Source: JALZBN01 sp035525375 (GTDB lineage Bacteria; Actinomycetota; Acidimicrobiia; Acidimicrobiales; AC-14). From it: a stretch of DNA of 14,158 bases. The notes beneath the pieces were generated by a model, which was not told the origin of the DNA, made no database searches, and saw only the letters and a list, made by a program, of their open reading frames with translations. The position numbers and the translations under genes were made by a program. The first letter of the stretch is position 1; each line of letters opens with the position of its first letter. Where the stretch lies: NCBI GenBank assembly GCA_035525375.1, contig DATLEI010000117.1:1-14158 (forward strand). Reading direction: 5' to 3'. Positions 1 to 6,281 of the stretch are shown here, one piece after another.

Positions 1-40
1 GGCGCAGGTAGGGGCTTGTCTCGTTGGCCAGGCGGTTCAT
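1..40 (-). CDS. DUF255/YyaL-family thioredoxin-domain protein, N-terminal fragment
   Basis: Only the first 13 codons lie in the window; the gene runs off the left edge. They read MNRLANETSPYLR, which matches the conserved beginning of the DUF255 family (YyaL / spermatogenesis-associated protein 20 type), usually NRLANETSPYL followed by QHA and NPVDWYPW. Known members are long cytoplasmic proteins with an N-terminal thioredoxin-like fold followed by a six-hairpin glycosidase-like region; their physiological role is not well defined. The ATG is at 38-40 on the minus strand, 19 nt after the stop of the membrane-protein gene on the same strand, with a TAnnnT hexamer 6 nt upstream. The family call rests on this short motif alone, but the motif is distinctive. 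Confidence 0.72.
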   Translation of the reverse strand, partial: MNRLANETSPYLR

Positions 41-46
41 CGCCCG

Positions 47-52
47 AGCCTA
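47..52 (-). promoter_or_regulatory. Possible leaderless -10 element for the DUF255 gene
   Basis: On the minus strand TAGGCT ends 6 nt before the ATG (spacer CGGGCG). This fits the TAnnnT hexamer of actinobacterial promoters whose transcript starts at the start codon. No convincing -35 or Shine-Dalgarno is seen. The call is inferred from position and from similar elements elsewhere in the window. Confidence 0.35.
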
Positions 53-59
53 GATGCCC

Positions 60-419
60 CTACTTGAACCAGATTTTGACGTACTCGCGGCTCTGGGGGT
101 GGAGGAGGACGACGATGAGGATGATCGCGAAGACGAGTTCGAGCAGGCCGAACGAACCGAAAGGGTTGCTGGTGTAATAAAGGCTCCTCACGAAGGGCAG
201 GAACGCGCTGCCGATCCCGAGCGCATAACCCCATTTGCGTTCGTTGGCGATGCCGAAGGCGGCGACCGCCTTGCCGACGACCTCGATCAGCCAGAACAGA
301 GGAAAGACCCCGTAGATGAGCAGCTGAAGGAAGAGCAGCCCCGCGCCGAAGTACAGGAGCATCACCGCCGCCTGCAAGGTCTGCGGTTGGGTGGGGCTGA
401 AGTAGCGCCGCTCCGACAT
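60..419 (-). CDS. Small membrane protein of unknown function
   Basis: A 119-residue protein starting MSERRYF, with the stop TAG at 60-62. I do not recognise the family. It is strongly hydrophobic: about four membrane-spanning segments can be seen, roughly residues 20-42 (LLYFGAGLLFLQLLIYG), 43-60, 66-85 (GYALGIGSAFLPFVRS) and 92-108 (LLELVFAIILIVVLLH). It ends in a short charged tail, PQSREYVKIWFK. A charged NERKWGY stretch sits between segments two and three. An upstream in-frame ATG at 450-452 would add 11 Arg/Ala-rich residues; neither start has a good Shine-Dalgarno, and the inner one gives the more typical membrane-protein N-terminus. The gene is divergent from the metal-transporter gene and lies upstream of the DUF255 gene on the same strand. 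Confidence 0.7.
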   Translation of the reverse strand: MSERRYFSPTQPQTLQAAVMLLYFGAGLLFLQLLIYGVFPLFWLIEVVGKAVAAFGIANERKWGYALGIGSAFLPFVRSLYYTSNPFGSFGLLELVFAIILIVVLLHPQSREYVKIWFK

Positions 420-508
420 GGCCGACAGTCTGACAGCACGAGCGGCGCGCATCGCGGAGGATGGATGGCCGAGGAACAGCAGGCCGGCCAGATAGGTTTG
501 TCGGGAGG

Positions 509-1255
509 ATGGCTTCAGCTCCGGACGACCCCGATCGCGCCGGCGATGCCGCGGTTCCGCCGCTGCCAGAACCGCACCATCGCAATATCCAGGGCGGCGC
601 GGCTCGCGCCGCGGTCTTCGGCGTCAGCGACGGTCTGGTGTCCAATGTCGCCCTGATACTGGGGGTCGCCGGCGCGCAACCTCTTGCCGCAGTCGTGCGC
701 CTGGCCGGACTAGCCGGGCTCATCGGAGGGTCGGTGTCGATGGCCGCGGGGGAGTACATCTCGATGACGGCCCAGGCTGAGCTGTTGGAGCGCGAGCTCG
801 AAATGGAGCGGATCGAACTCCACCGCCGGCCCGAGAGCGAACGCCGGGAACTGATCCAGATCTATCGATCGCGCGGCATCGAGCCGGCCGCCGCCGAGGA
901 ACTGGCGACGACAATGATGCGGAATCCCGAACTGGCGCTCGAGACCCACGCCCGGGAGGAACTGGGAATCGACCCCAACTCCCTCGGCTCGCCAGTGGCC
1001 GCCGCGGTGTCGTCCTTTCTCAGCTTCGCTGCCGGCGCGATCGTTCCGCTGCTGCCCTGGTTCTTCGGCGGGGGGTCGGCCGCAATCATCGCGACAGTGG
1101 TTATCGGGATCATCGCATCACTCGCGGTCGGCGCCGCACTGGCCGGTTTCACCGGGCGATCGTTCACCCGGTCGGCAGCGCGTCAGTTACTGGTTTCCGC
1201 AGTACCGGCCGCGGTCACCTATGGGTTGGGATCGCTCGTGGGAGTGGGCGTCTAG
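509..1255 (+). CDS. VIT1/CCC1-family iron/manganese transporter
   Basis: About 248 residues. The N-terminal motif HHRNIQGGAARAAVFG followed by VSDGLVSN is the hallmark of the VIT1/CCC1 family, whose members export Fe2+ or Mn2+ from the cytosol in exchange for protons. The layout fits the family's five-helix fold: TM1 at about residues 35-58, TM2 containing SMAAGEYIS, a Glu-rich cytosolic metal-binding region (ELLERELEMERIEL and on to about residue 150), then TM3 (SSFLSFAAGAIVPLLPWF), TM4 (IIATVVIGIIASLAVGAAL) and TM5 near the C-terminus. The start is uncertain. ATG 509 has GGGAGG directly against it and TAGGTT 10 nt upstream. ATG 461 would add 16 residues that do not look like the family. The stop overlaps that of mshD. 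The exact metal is not determined. Confidence 0.88.
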   Translation: MASAPDDPDRAGDAAVPPLPEPHHRNIQGGAARAAVFGVSDGLVSNVALILGVAGAQPLAAVVRLAGLAGLIGGSVSMAAGEYISMTAQAELLERELEMERIELHRRPESERRELIQIYRSRGIEPAAAEELATTMMRNPELALETHAREELGIDPNSLGSPVAAAVSSFLSFAAGAIVPLLPWFFGGGSAAIIATVVIGIIASLAVGAALAGFTGRSFTRSAARQLLVSAVPAAVTYGLGSLVGVGV

Positions 1256-2208
1256 GCGACGTCGCCGATGTACGCCCTGTCGATGTGGTCGAGCTCGAAG
1301 CCGAGCGCTTCGTACAGGCGCACCGCAGCCTGGTTCTCGGCGTCGACGTAGAGCATGGCGACAGCAAGGCCCCGCGAAGCCAGGTGATCGAGCCCGGCAA
1401 TGGTGAGTGCCCGCCCGAGTCCGTGGCCCTGAAACGCCGGATCGACGGCGACCACGTAGATCTCGCCGAGCGCCGGCTTTTCGTCGCCGTGAACCTTCGT
1501 CCAGCAGAATCCGGCCAGTTCGCCGTCACGCTCGTGGAGTAGAAGTCCGGATGCGTCGAACCAGGGTTGCTGTTCGCGGTTGTCCAGGGTGTCCAGGTCC
1601 CAGTCGCCCTGCTCGTCGTGACCTCGGAACGCCCGGTTGTTGACCTTGAGCCAGGCCGGCTCGTCGAGGCCGGGACGGAACGGGCGCAGGGCCAAGGGTT
1701 CGCGGCCGGCAACAACCAGCGGTAGGGGGCGGCGCAACTGGCGCAGCTCCCGCCCTCGCCGAAGTCCCATTCGGGCCGCTAACGCGTCCTGGTGTGGTCC
1801 CGGTTTGGGAACCCAGAAATGGACGTGTCCGCCGCCCTCGGCGCGAATGACCTCGAGGGCCGCTTCGATCAGGTTCTCGGCGATACCAGGCGTGACCTCA
1901 CGGTGGTGCGGATCGACCACGACCTCGAGTGCCCACGTCCGACGGCGGTCAGCGGAACCCTCGGACGCGGTGAGCTGTGCGTAGCCGATGGGGTGACCAT
2001 GGCCCGGTTGCCACGCCACCAGGCCGGCGAACCCCTCCCGCCCGCCGTCGAGGAGATCGAGCCACTTGTGCTCGCCTAGCGGCGCGTGACCGTCGACCTC
2101 TTTGGCAACCTCGAGCAACTCGGCCACGGCTGCGATGTCGCCGCGGCCCATCTGGCGCTTTACCTCCAGACCGGCCACGGGGCGAGAGTACCGGTAGCGA
2201 ACCGGCAT
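1252..2208 (-). CDS. mshD: Mycothiol synthase (mycothiol acetyltransferase)
   Basis: 318 residues, close to the usual MshD length. The enzyme transfers an acetyl group from acetyl-CoA to Cys-GlcN-Ins, the last step of mycothiol synthesis in the cytosol. Two GNAT domains are visible. The N-terminal one (about residues 18-150, with EVVVDPHHREVTPG) has a degenerate acetyl-CoA loop. The C-terminal one (about 168-318) keeps a full loop, GEIYVVAVDPAFQGHGLGRA, followed by MLYVDAENQAAVRLYEALGF, which closely resembles characterised MshD. One active and one degenerate domain is the known MshD arrangement. The ATG at 2206-2208 has AGGAGG directly against it; an internal Met20 with GGAGGT about 10 nt upstream is an alternative start. 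The gene is divergent from nth with 19 nt between the two start codons, and convergent with the transporter gene, with a 4-nt overlap. Confidence 0.9.
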   Translation of the reverse strand: MPVRYRYSRPVAGLEVKRQMGRGDIAAVAELLEVAKEVDGHAPLGEHKWLDLLDGGREGFAGLVAWQPGHGHPIGYAQLTASEGSADRRRTWALEVVVDPHHREVTPGIAENLIEAALEVIRAEGGGHVHFWVPKPGPHQDALAARMGLRRGRELRQLRRPLPLVVAGREPLALRPFRPGLDEPAWLKVNNRAFRGHDEQGDWDLDTLDNREQQPWFDASGLLLHERDGELAGFCWTKVHGDEKPALGEIYVVAVDPAFQGHGLGRALTIAGLDHLASRGLAVAMLYVDAENQAAVRLYEALGFELDHIDRAYIGDVA

Positions 2209-2213
2209 CCTCC

Positions 2214-2219
2214 TAACCT
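2214..2219 (+). promoter_or_regulatory. Possible leaderless -10 element for nth
   Basis: TAACCT ends 8 nt before the nth ATG (spacer CGGCGCCG). No Shine-Dalgarno precedes nth, which favours leaderless initiation. The element lies inside the 19-nt gap between the divergent starts of mshD and nth, opposite the mshD ribosome-binding region. Confidence 0.35.
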
Positions 2220-2227
2220 CGGCGCCG

Positions 2228-2917
2228 ATGCCCAGACCCCGGACACCGAAGGGACGAGCCCGGGAAACCGTTGCTCGACTAGCGGACGAGTATCCCGGCG
2301 ACGCCGGTAGCCTGTGCGCGCTCGTCCACGACGGCCCCTTCCAGCTACTGGTGGCGACGATCCTGTCGGCGCAGACGACCGACGAACGGGTGAACCAGGT
2401 GACCCCGGAGCTCTTCTCCGCCTATCCGATTCCTGCGGATCTCGCCGCGGCCGATCCCGCAGCCGTCGAGCGCCTCATCCACCCGACGGGTTTCTTCCGG
2501 GCGAAGACCCGGAGCCTCGTCGCCATGGCCGCTGCCCTCGAGGCCCGCTTCGGCGGTGGGGTGCCCTCAGCGATGGAAGACCTGGTCACCCTCCCCGGCG
2601 TCGGACGAAAGACGGCAAATGTCGTTCGCAGCGTGGGATTTGGGCTCCCCGGTTTGCCCGTCGACACCCATGTTGGGCGCCTCTCCCGTCGCTTGGGACT
2701 CACCGCGAACATCGACCCGGTGAAGGTAGAGGCCGATCTCGGCGCGCTCGTGCGCCCGGCAGACCGCGGCTCCCTGAGCCTGCGGCTCATCCTGCACGGC
2801 CGCCAGGTGTGTCAATCGCGCCGGCCTCGTTGTGAGCGGTGTCTACTGGCCGACTTCTGCCCCTCCGCAGGCGTCGTCCAGGTCCCAAAACAGGCCCTGG
2901 GGGGCGGGAACAATTAG
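2228..2917 (+). CDS. nth: Endonuclease III (base-excision DNA glycosylase/AP lyase)
   Basis: 229 residues, normal for the family. The enzyme removes oxidised pyrimidines and nicks the AP site in base-excision repair. The N-terminal region has FQLLVATILSAQTTDERVN, typical of Nth. The helix-hairpin-helix motif is LPGVGRKTANVV at residues 122-133, with the catalytic lysine at 128. The catalytic aspartate is D146 in VDTHVGR. The C-terminus carries a complete 4Fe-4S loop, C195-X6-C202-X2-C205-X5-C211. The ATG at 2228 lacks a Shine-Dalgarno but is preceded by TAACCT, so it may be read from a leaderless transcript. An adjacent divergent mshD pairs redox-thiol synthesis with oxidative DNA repair, which may or may not mean shared control. 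Confidence 0.95.
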   Translation: MPRPRTPKGRARETVARLADEYPGDAGSLCALVHDGPFQLLVATILSAQTTDERVNQVTPELFSAYPIPADLAAADPAAVERLIHPTGFFRAKTRSLVAMAAALEARFGGGVPSAMEDLVTLPGVGRKTANVVRSVGFGLPGLPVDTHVGRLSRRLGLTANIDPVKVEADLGALVRPADRGSLSLRLILHGRQVCQSRRPRCERCLLADFCPSAGVVQVPKQALGGGNN

Positions 2918-2921
2918 CGCT

Positions 2922-2928
2922 GGGGGAG
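2922..2928 (+). promoter_or_regulatory. Ribosome-binding site of the possible 13-codon ORF
   Basis: GGGGGAG with a 7-nt spacer (CGTTACC) to the ATG at 2936. The spacing is ideal, and this is one of the better-placed Shine-Dalgarno sequences in the window, although it precedes only a tiny ORF. Confidence 0.35.
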
Positions 2929-2935
2929 CGTTACC

Positions 2936-2977
2936 ATGGGCACAAGGGACCAGGTTCCCGCCACCTGCGTCCCGTAA
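2936..2977 (+). CDS. Possible 13-residue small ORF downstream of nth
   Basis: ATG at 2936-2938 opens a 13-codon frame, MGTRDQVPATCVP, closed by TAA at 2975-2977. It begins 18 nt after the nth stop. What supports it is the well-placed GGGGGAG upstream, an inverted repeat overlapping its stop (2971-2991) and a strong hairpin about 40 nt further on that could end a short transcript. I do not recognise the peptide. It could be a small functional peptide, a regulatory uORF inside a small RNA, or chance. There is no co-directional gene close downstream (hisD starts 369 nt later, behind a gene on the other strand), so a classic leader peptide is unlikely. Confidence 0.28.
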   Translation: MGTRDQVPATCVP

Positions 2978-2991
2978 GGCGGTCGTACGGG
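2971..2991 (+). repeat. Short inverted repeat overlapping the small-ORF stop codon
   Basis: Perfect 6-bp arms, CCCGTA (2971-2976) and TACGGG (2986-2991), with a 9-nt loop. The left arm includes the start of the TAA stop of the 13-codon ORF. It could form a modest RNA hairpin; alone it is not significant. Confidence 0.3.
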
Positions 2992-3017
2992 TTCCGCCGC
3001 CCGGGCCGCCCGCCACC

Positions 3018-3041
3018 GACGGCGCCCCTCGGGGCGCCGTC
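3018..3041. terminator. GC-rich hairpin, likely bidirectional terminator
   Basis: Perfect inverted repeat GACGGCGCCCC / GGGGCGCCGTC, with two bases (TC) between the arms: in practice a 10-bp stem with a CTCG loop. It lies about 100 nt after the nth stop (plus strand) and 15 nt after the stop of the 78-residue gene (minus strand), so it sits between two converging transcripts. On the plus strand the only T-rich stretch comes 16 nt later (CTAATTTTC), and the minus side has none. This is the T-poor terminator style common in high-GC actinobacteria. Confidence 0.6.
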
Positions 3042-3056
3042 CGGCGCGTCAGTCGT

Positions 3057-3293
3057 CTAATTTTCGCGGCTCACGGCCCGGCTCAGGGCGCTGAGGCGGC
3101 GCATGGCCTCGGCGAGCGACCGTTCCACCTCGAACAGTTCCTGGGAGATGCTGACCGCTCGGCCACCCCCGCCGCTGACTGTGTCGGCGTGGCTGGTGGC
3201 GGACTGCTCGGCCATGGAGGTGACACGTCGGGCCAGGTCTTCGAGGGTGGCAGCCATGGACGACAGTTCTGGTCCCGGGCGTAGGTCGGACAT
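3057..3293 (-). CDS. Small helical (coiled-coil-like) protein of unknown function
   Basis: A 78-residue protein that I do not recognise. It has two predicted helices, roughly residues 8-30 (ELSSMAATLEDLARRVTSMAE) and 47-76 (ISQELFEVERSLAEAMRRLS), joined by a Gly-rich turn, SGGGG. Hydrophobic residues spaced three and four apart suggest a helical hairpin or coiled coil that may oligomerise. There is no signal peptide or membrane segment. Codon third positions are strongly G/C, as in the neighbours, which supports a real gene over the opposing frames. The ATG at 3291-3293 has GGAG two bases upstream and TGGAG about 12 nt upstream. The gene is divergent from hisD with 53 nt between starts, so the two share a control region. 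It ends against the hairpin at 3018-3041. Confidence 0.62.
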   Translation of the reverse strand: MSDLRPGPELSSMAATLEDLARRVTSMAEQSATSHADTVSGGGGRAVSISQELFEVERSLAEAMRRLSALSRAVSREN

Positions 3294-3333
3294 CGCTCCG
3301 GTTTACTCCAGCGGGAAGGCGCGCCGGTCCCGG

Positions 3334-3339
3334 TACGAT
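3334..3339 (+). promoter_or_regulatory. Likely leaderless promoter (-10) of the his operon
   Basis: TACGAT ends 7 nt before the hisD ATG (spacer TCGGCCC). There is no Shine-Dalgarno before hisD and no leader long enough for an attenuator, so transcription probably begins at or next to the start codon. I see no convincing -35 at 16-19 nt. The same hexamer precedes hisI and trpC. Confidence 0.5.
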
Positions 3340-3346
3340 TCGGCCC

Positions 3347-4636
3347 ATGTTGACCCGGCTCGACCTGCGCGGCGCGGGCGACGACCTACGATCGATCCTG
3401 CCGAGACCCGCCGCCCCCGAGGACGGGCCGGTAGCGGCGGTGCGGGCGATCCTTGCCGACGTGCGCGGCCGGGGTGACGAGGCGGTGCGGGAGTACAGCG
3501 AGCGCTTCGACGGTGCCGAGATCGATGACTTGCGGGTCGATCAGGGCGACCTTGACGCCGCACTGAAGGCGATCCCCACCGAGCTGCGAGACGCCCTGGA
3601 AGCGGCGCGTGATGCCATCGCCGCATTTCACGGGCCCAAAACCCGGCCCGAGGCCCGCCATGAGCGAGGCGGCGTGGTGGTCCGCGACCTGTTTCGTCCG
3701 GTTGACCGAGCCGGCCTCTATGTCCCCGGAGGGCGAGCCCGGTACCCCTCTACTGTGCTGATGACCGCGTTGCCGGCCCGGGCCGCGGGCGTCGCCGAAC
3801 TGGTTCTTTGCGTGCCGCCGGAAGCAGACGGTCATATCGCCGAGGTCACCTTGGCTGCCGCCGCCCTCGGCGGGGTCGACGAGGTATACCGCTGCGGGGG
3901 CGCCCAAGCAATCGGCGCGATGGCGTACGGCACCGAATCGATTCGACCGGTCGACGTCATCGTCGGGCCTGGCAACGTGTATGTCGCCACCGCCAAGCGG
4001 GAGGTGGCTTCGGCTGGTGTCGTCGGCGTCCCGTCCGGCTTCGCCGGGCCCTCAGAAGTGGTCGTAGTCGCCGATGACAGCACTCCCGTCGACTACGCCG
4101 CCATCGATGTGATCGTGCAGGCTGAGCACGGCCCTGACGGCCTGGCCTGGTTGGTGACCTGGTCCGAGCATGCCGCCGATGCGATCTCCGATGCGGTGGC
4201 GCGCCGGGTTGAGGCCTCGCCGCGGCGCGACGACTTAGTCGCGACCCTGAAATCGGGGGGCTACGCCGCGCTCGTCGATGGCCCCGAGCAGGCGATCGAA
4301 GTGGCCAACGCCATCGCCCCCGAGCACCTCGAATTGCTGTGCGCTGATCCGGAGTCGCTCGTGCCACTGATACGCCACGCCGGTGCTGTGTTCTGTGGCC
4401 TGGGCGCGCCGGCGTCGGTTGGCGACTACATCGCTGGCCCGAGTCACGTCCTTCCGACCTCGGGCTCGGCCCGTTACTCAGGTGGCCTCACCGTTGACGA
4501 CTTCCTCAGGGAAATCCACGTCATCTCGCTCGACGATGACGCCTTGGCGAGGGTCGCGCCCCACGTGGTCGCGATCGCCGAGGCCGAGGGGTTGCCGGCA
4601 CACGCGGAATCCATCCGCGTCAGGACCCGGTCGTGA
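3347..4636 (+). CDS. hisD: Histidinol dehydrogenase
   Basis: 429 residues, the usual length. It catalyses the last two steps of histidine synthesis, L-histidinol to L-histidine, with two NAD+ and a zinc ion. Visible motifs are LYVPGGRARYPSTVLM, GVDEVYRCGGAQAIGA, VDVIVGPGNVYVATAKR, FAGPSEV and IVQAEHG. The zinc ligands Q258, H261, D360 (SVGDYIAGPSHVLPT) and H419 (EGLPAHAES), and the catalytic pair E326-H327 in NAIAPEHLEL, sit at almost the same numbers as in the E. coli enzyme. It is the first gene of the his block. The ATG has no Shine-Dalgarno but has TACGAT 7 nt upstream. Its stop overlaps the start of hisC in TGATG. Confidence 0.98.
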   Translation: MLTRLDLRGAGDDLRSILPRPAAPEDGPVAAVRAILADVRGRGDEAVREYSERFDGAEIDDLRVDQGDLDAALKAIPTELRDALEAARDAIAAFHGPKTRPEARHERGGVVVRDLFRPVDRAGLYVPGGRARYPSTVLMTALPARAAGVAELVLCVPPEADGHIAEVTLAAAALGGVDEVYRCGGAQAIGAMAYGTESIRPVDVIVGPGNVYVATAKREVASAGVVGVPSGFAGPSEVVVVADDSTPVDYAAIDVIVQAEHGPDGLAWLVTWSEHAADAISDAVARRVEASPRRDDLVATLKSGGYAALVDGPEQAIEVANAIAPEHLELLCADPESLVPLIRHAGAVFCGLGAPASVGDYIAGPSHVLPTSGSARYSGGLTVDDFLREIHVISLDDDALARVAPHVVAIAEAEGLPAHAESIRVRTRS

Positions 4637-5697
4637 TGACACTGCCGGTGCGCGCCGGCCTTGACGGCCTCGCCGACTACCACTCTCCCCAGGTAAGCGT
4701 CGAGGTCCGGCTGAACACGAACGAGTCGCCCTACCCGCCACCCGCGGGTTGGCGTGAGGCGTTTCTTCAGGAGCTCCAGACGGTCTCATTCCACCGCTAT
4801 CCCGACCGGGGCGCGGCTGCGCTGCGCGGCGCGATTGCTGAGCTGCACGGCGTTCCCCCGGCACAGATTTTCGCAGCCAACGGTTCCAACGAGGTCATCC
4901 AGGCGCTCTGTCTGGCCTATGGCGGACCGACTCGAACCGCCGTGGTATTCGAACCCACCTACGCCCTGCACGCACACATAGCGCGTCTCACGGGCACTGA
5001 AGTGGTGACCGGCGCGCGTGATGCGAACTTTGTGCTGGATCCGGCGGAGGCCGAGCGGACGATCAGCGCGGCGCGTCCTGCGGTCACATTCCTGTGCTCA
5101 CCAAACAACCCGACGGGCATGGTCGACGCGCCGGACGTCCTCGACGCCGCGCGCGCCGCGACCGACGCCGGTCTCGTGATCGTGGACGAGGCGTACGGCC
5201 AGTTCGCCTCCCAGAGTGCAATTGACGACGTCGCCGACGACGGCAATCTCGTCGTCACCCGCACCTTCTCGAAGACTTGGTCTATGGCCGCGCTGCGCCT
5301 TGGTTATTGCGTCGCACCGGCAGAGGTCGTTGCCGCACTCGATCGCGTCATCCTGCCGTACCACCTCGACGTCGTACAGCAGATCGCCGGTCGTCTGGCC
5401 TTGCGCTACAAGCCGGAGATGGAGGCACGGGTGGCCATGCTGGTCGACGAACGTGGGCGGTTGGTTCGCGCCCTCAGCGACCTGGCGGTCGATGTCTGGC
5501 CCTCTGGTGCCAACTTCGTCCTCTTTCGCCCGCGCGCCGGCAGTGGCACCGACATCTGGGAGGCCCTCGTGGCTCGCTCCGTACTCGTCCGGAACTGCTC
5601 GACCTGGGCCGCCCTCGACGGTTGCCTGCGGGTCACCGTCGGCACGCCCGCCGAGGATGACGCCTTTTTGGAGGCTTTAGCGGAGGTGCTGGGATGA
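4636..5697 (+). CDS. hisC: Histidinol-phosphate aminotransferase
   Basis: 353 residues. This PLP-dependent class I/II aminotransferase converts imidazole-acetol phosphate and glutamate to L-histidinol phosphate. Motifs in order: LNTNESPYPPP at the N-terminus, FAANGSNEVIQAL, CSPNNPTG at residues 154-161, VDEAYGQF at 183-190 (D184 and Y187 contact the cofactor), and TRTFSKTWSMAALRLGY with the Schiff-base lysine at K213 and R221 at the phosphate. The C-terminal LRVTVGT supplies the substrate-carboxylate arginine. The ATG at 4636 overlaps the hisD stop by one base; a GTG at 4633 immediately before it is an equally possible start with a 4-nt overlap. Translational coupling to hisD is likely. Confidence 0.97.
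   Translation: MTLPVRAGLDGLADYHSPQVSVEVRLNTNESPYPPPAGWREAFLQELQTVSFHRYPDRGAAALRGAIAELHGVPPAQIFAANGSNEVIQALCLAYGGPTRTAVVFEPTYALHAHIARLTGTEVVTGARDANFVLDPAEAERTISAARPAVTFLCSPNNPTGMVDAPDVLDAARAATDAGLVIVDEAYGQFASQSAIDDVADDGNLVVTRTFSKTWSMAALRLGYCVAPAEVVAALDRVILPYHLDVVQQIAGRLALRYKPEMEARVAMLVDERGRLVRALSDLAVDVWPSGANFVLFRPRAGSGTDIWEALVARSVLVRNCSTWAALDGCLRVTVGTPAEDDAFLEALAEVLG
5682..5687 (+). promoter_or_regulatory. Shine-Dalgarno of hisB inside hisC
   Basis: GGAGGT with a 6-nt spacer to the hisB ATG at 5694, located in the last codons of hisC. Together with the ATGA overlap it fixes the hisB start. Confidence 0.6.
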
Positions 5698-6281
5698 GCC
5701 GAGCAGCACACAAGTCTCGGGTCACCAAGGAAACCTCGATTGAGATCGAGCTCGACCTGGACGGGCCGGGGGAGTCGGCGGTGCACACTGGGCTCCCGTT
5801 CTTCGACCACATGGTGTCCCAACTGGGCAAGCACGGCGGGTTCGATCTGTCGCTCACGGCCCAAGGCGACCTTGAGGTCGACGCTCACCACACCGTCGAA
5901 GACGTCGGGATCGCGCTGGGCGAGTGCCTTGCCGAGGCCCTGGGCGACAAGGCGGGGGTTCGCCGCTTCGCATCGATCTCCCTTCCGCTCGACGAGGCGC
6001 TCATCGACGTGGCTCTCGATCTCAGCGGCCGTCCGTACCTGCTCTACGAAGTCGAGCCCGGCCACGAGCCGCTCGGCACGCCGCCGTTCGAGCCGCAACT
6101 GGCCGAAGAGTTCTGGCGTGCCTTCGTGACATCGGCGGCGATCACTCTCCACCTGCGGATGCGGAGTGGGAAGAACCCACACCACATCCTGGAGGCATCG
6201 TTCAAAGGGGTGGCGCGGGCCCTGCGCGACGCAGTGCGGATCGAGGGCGGGGGGATCCCGTCCACCAAAGGACGGCTTTGA
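5694..6281 (+). CDS. hisB: Imidazoleglycerol-phosphate dehydratase
   Basis: 195 residues, the length of a monofunctional dehydratase; there is no fused phosphatase domain. It converts imidazole-glycerol phosphate to imidazole-acetol phosphate in a Mn2+-dependent 24-mer. The two metal-binding repeats are clear: LPFFDHMVSQLGKHG followed by DAHHTVEDVGI (63-73), and later SGKNPHHILEASFKG followed by ARALRDAV (158-180). Since only the dehydratase is present, histidinol phosphate must be dephosphorylated by an enzyme encoded elsewhere. The start overlaps the hisC stop in ATGA and has a good Shine-Dalgarno. The 3' end overlaps hisH in TTGA. Confidence 0.98.
   Translation: MSRAAHKSRVTKETSIEIELDLDGPGESAVHTGLPFFDHMVSQLGKHGGFDLSLTAQGDLEVDAHHTVEDVGIALGECLAEALGDKAGVRRFASISLPLDEALIDVALDLSGRPYLLYEVEPGHEPLGTPPFEPQLAEEFWRAFVTSAAITLHLRMRSGKNPHHILEASFKGVARALRDAVRIEGGGIPSTKGRL
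6267..6272 (+). promoter_or_regulatory. Shine-Dalgarno that fixes the TTG start of hisH
   Basis: AAAGGA with a 5-nt spacer (CGGCT) to TTG at 6278-6280. This site, the TTGA overlap and the family N-terminus together identify the rare TTG start. Confidence 0.55.

Noticed and set aside
54..656. Open plus-strand frame of 200 codons with a very acidic stretch
   Set aside because: It is the antisense of the small membrane-protein gene: runs of Ile, Leu and Val codons read backwards give Asp and Glu. It also crosses into the transporter gene. No Shine-Dalgarno or family match.
3294..3346. T-box, riboswitch or attenuator ahead of hisD
   Set aside because: Only 53 nt lie between the divergent starts and the -10-like element is 7 nt from the ATG, leaving no room for a structured leader.
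5924..6277. Upstream extension of the hisH frame
   Set aside because: Lies within hisB in another frame and is low-complexity; HisH family length and N-terminus, a Shine-Dalgarno and the TTGA overlap place the start at 6278.
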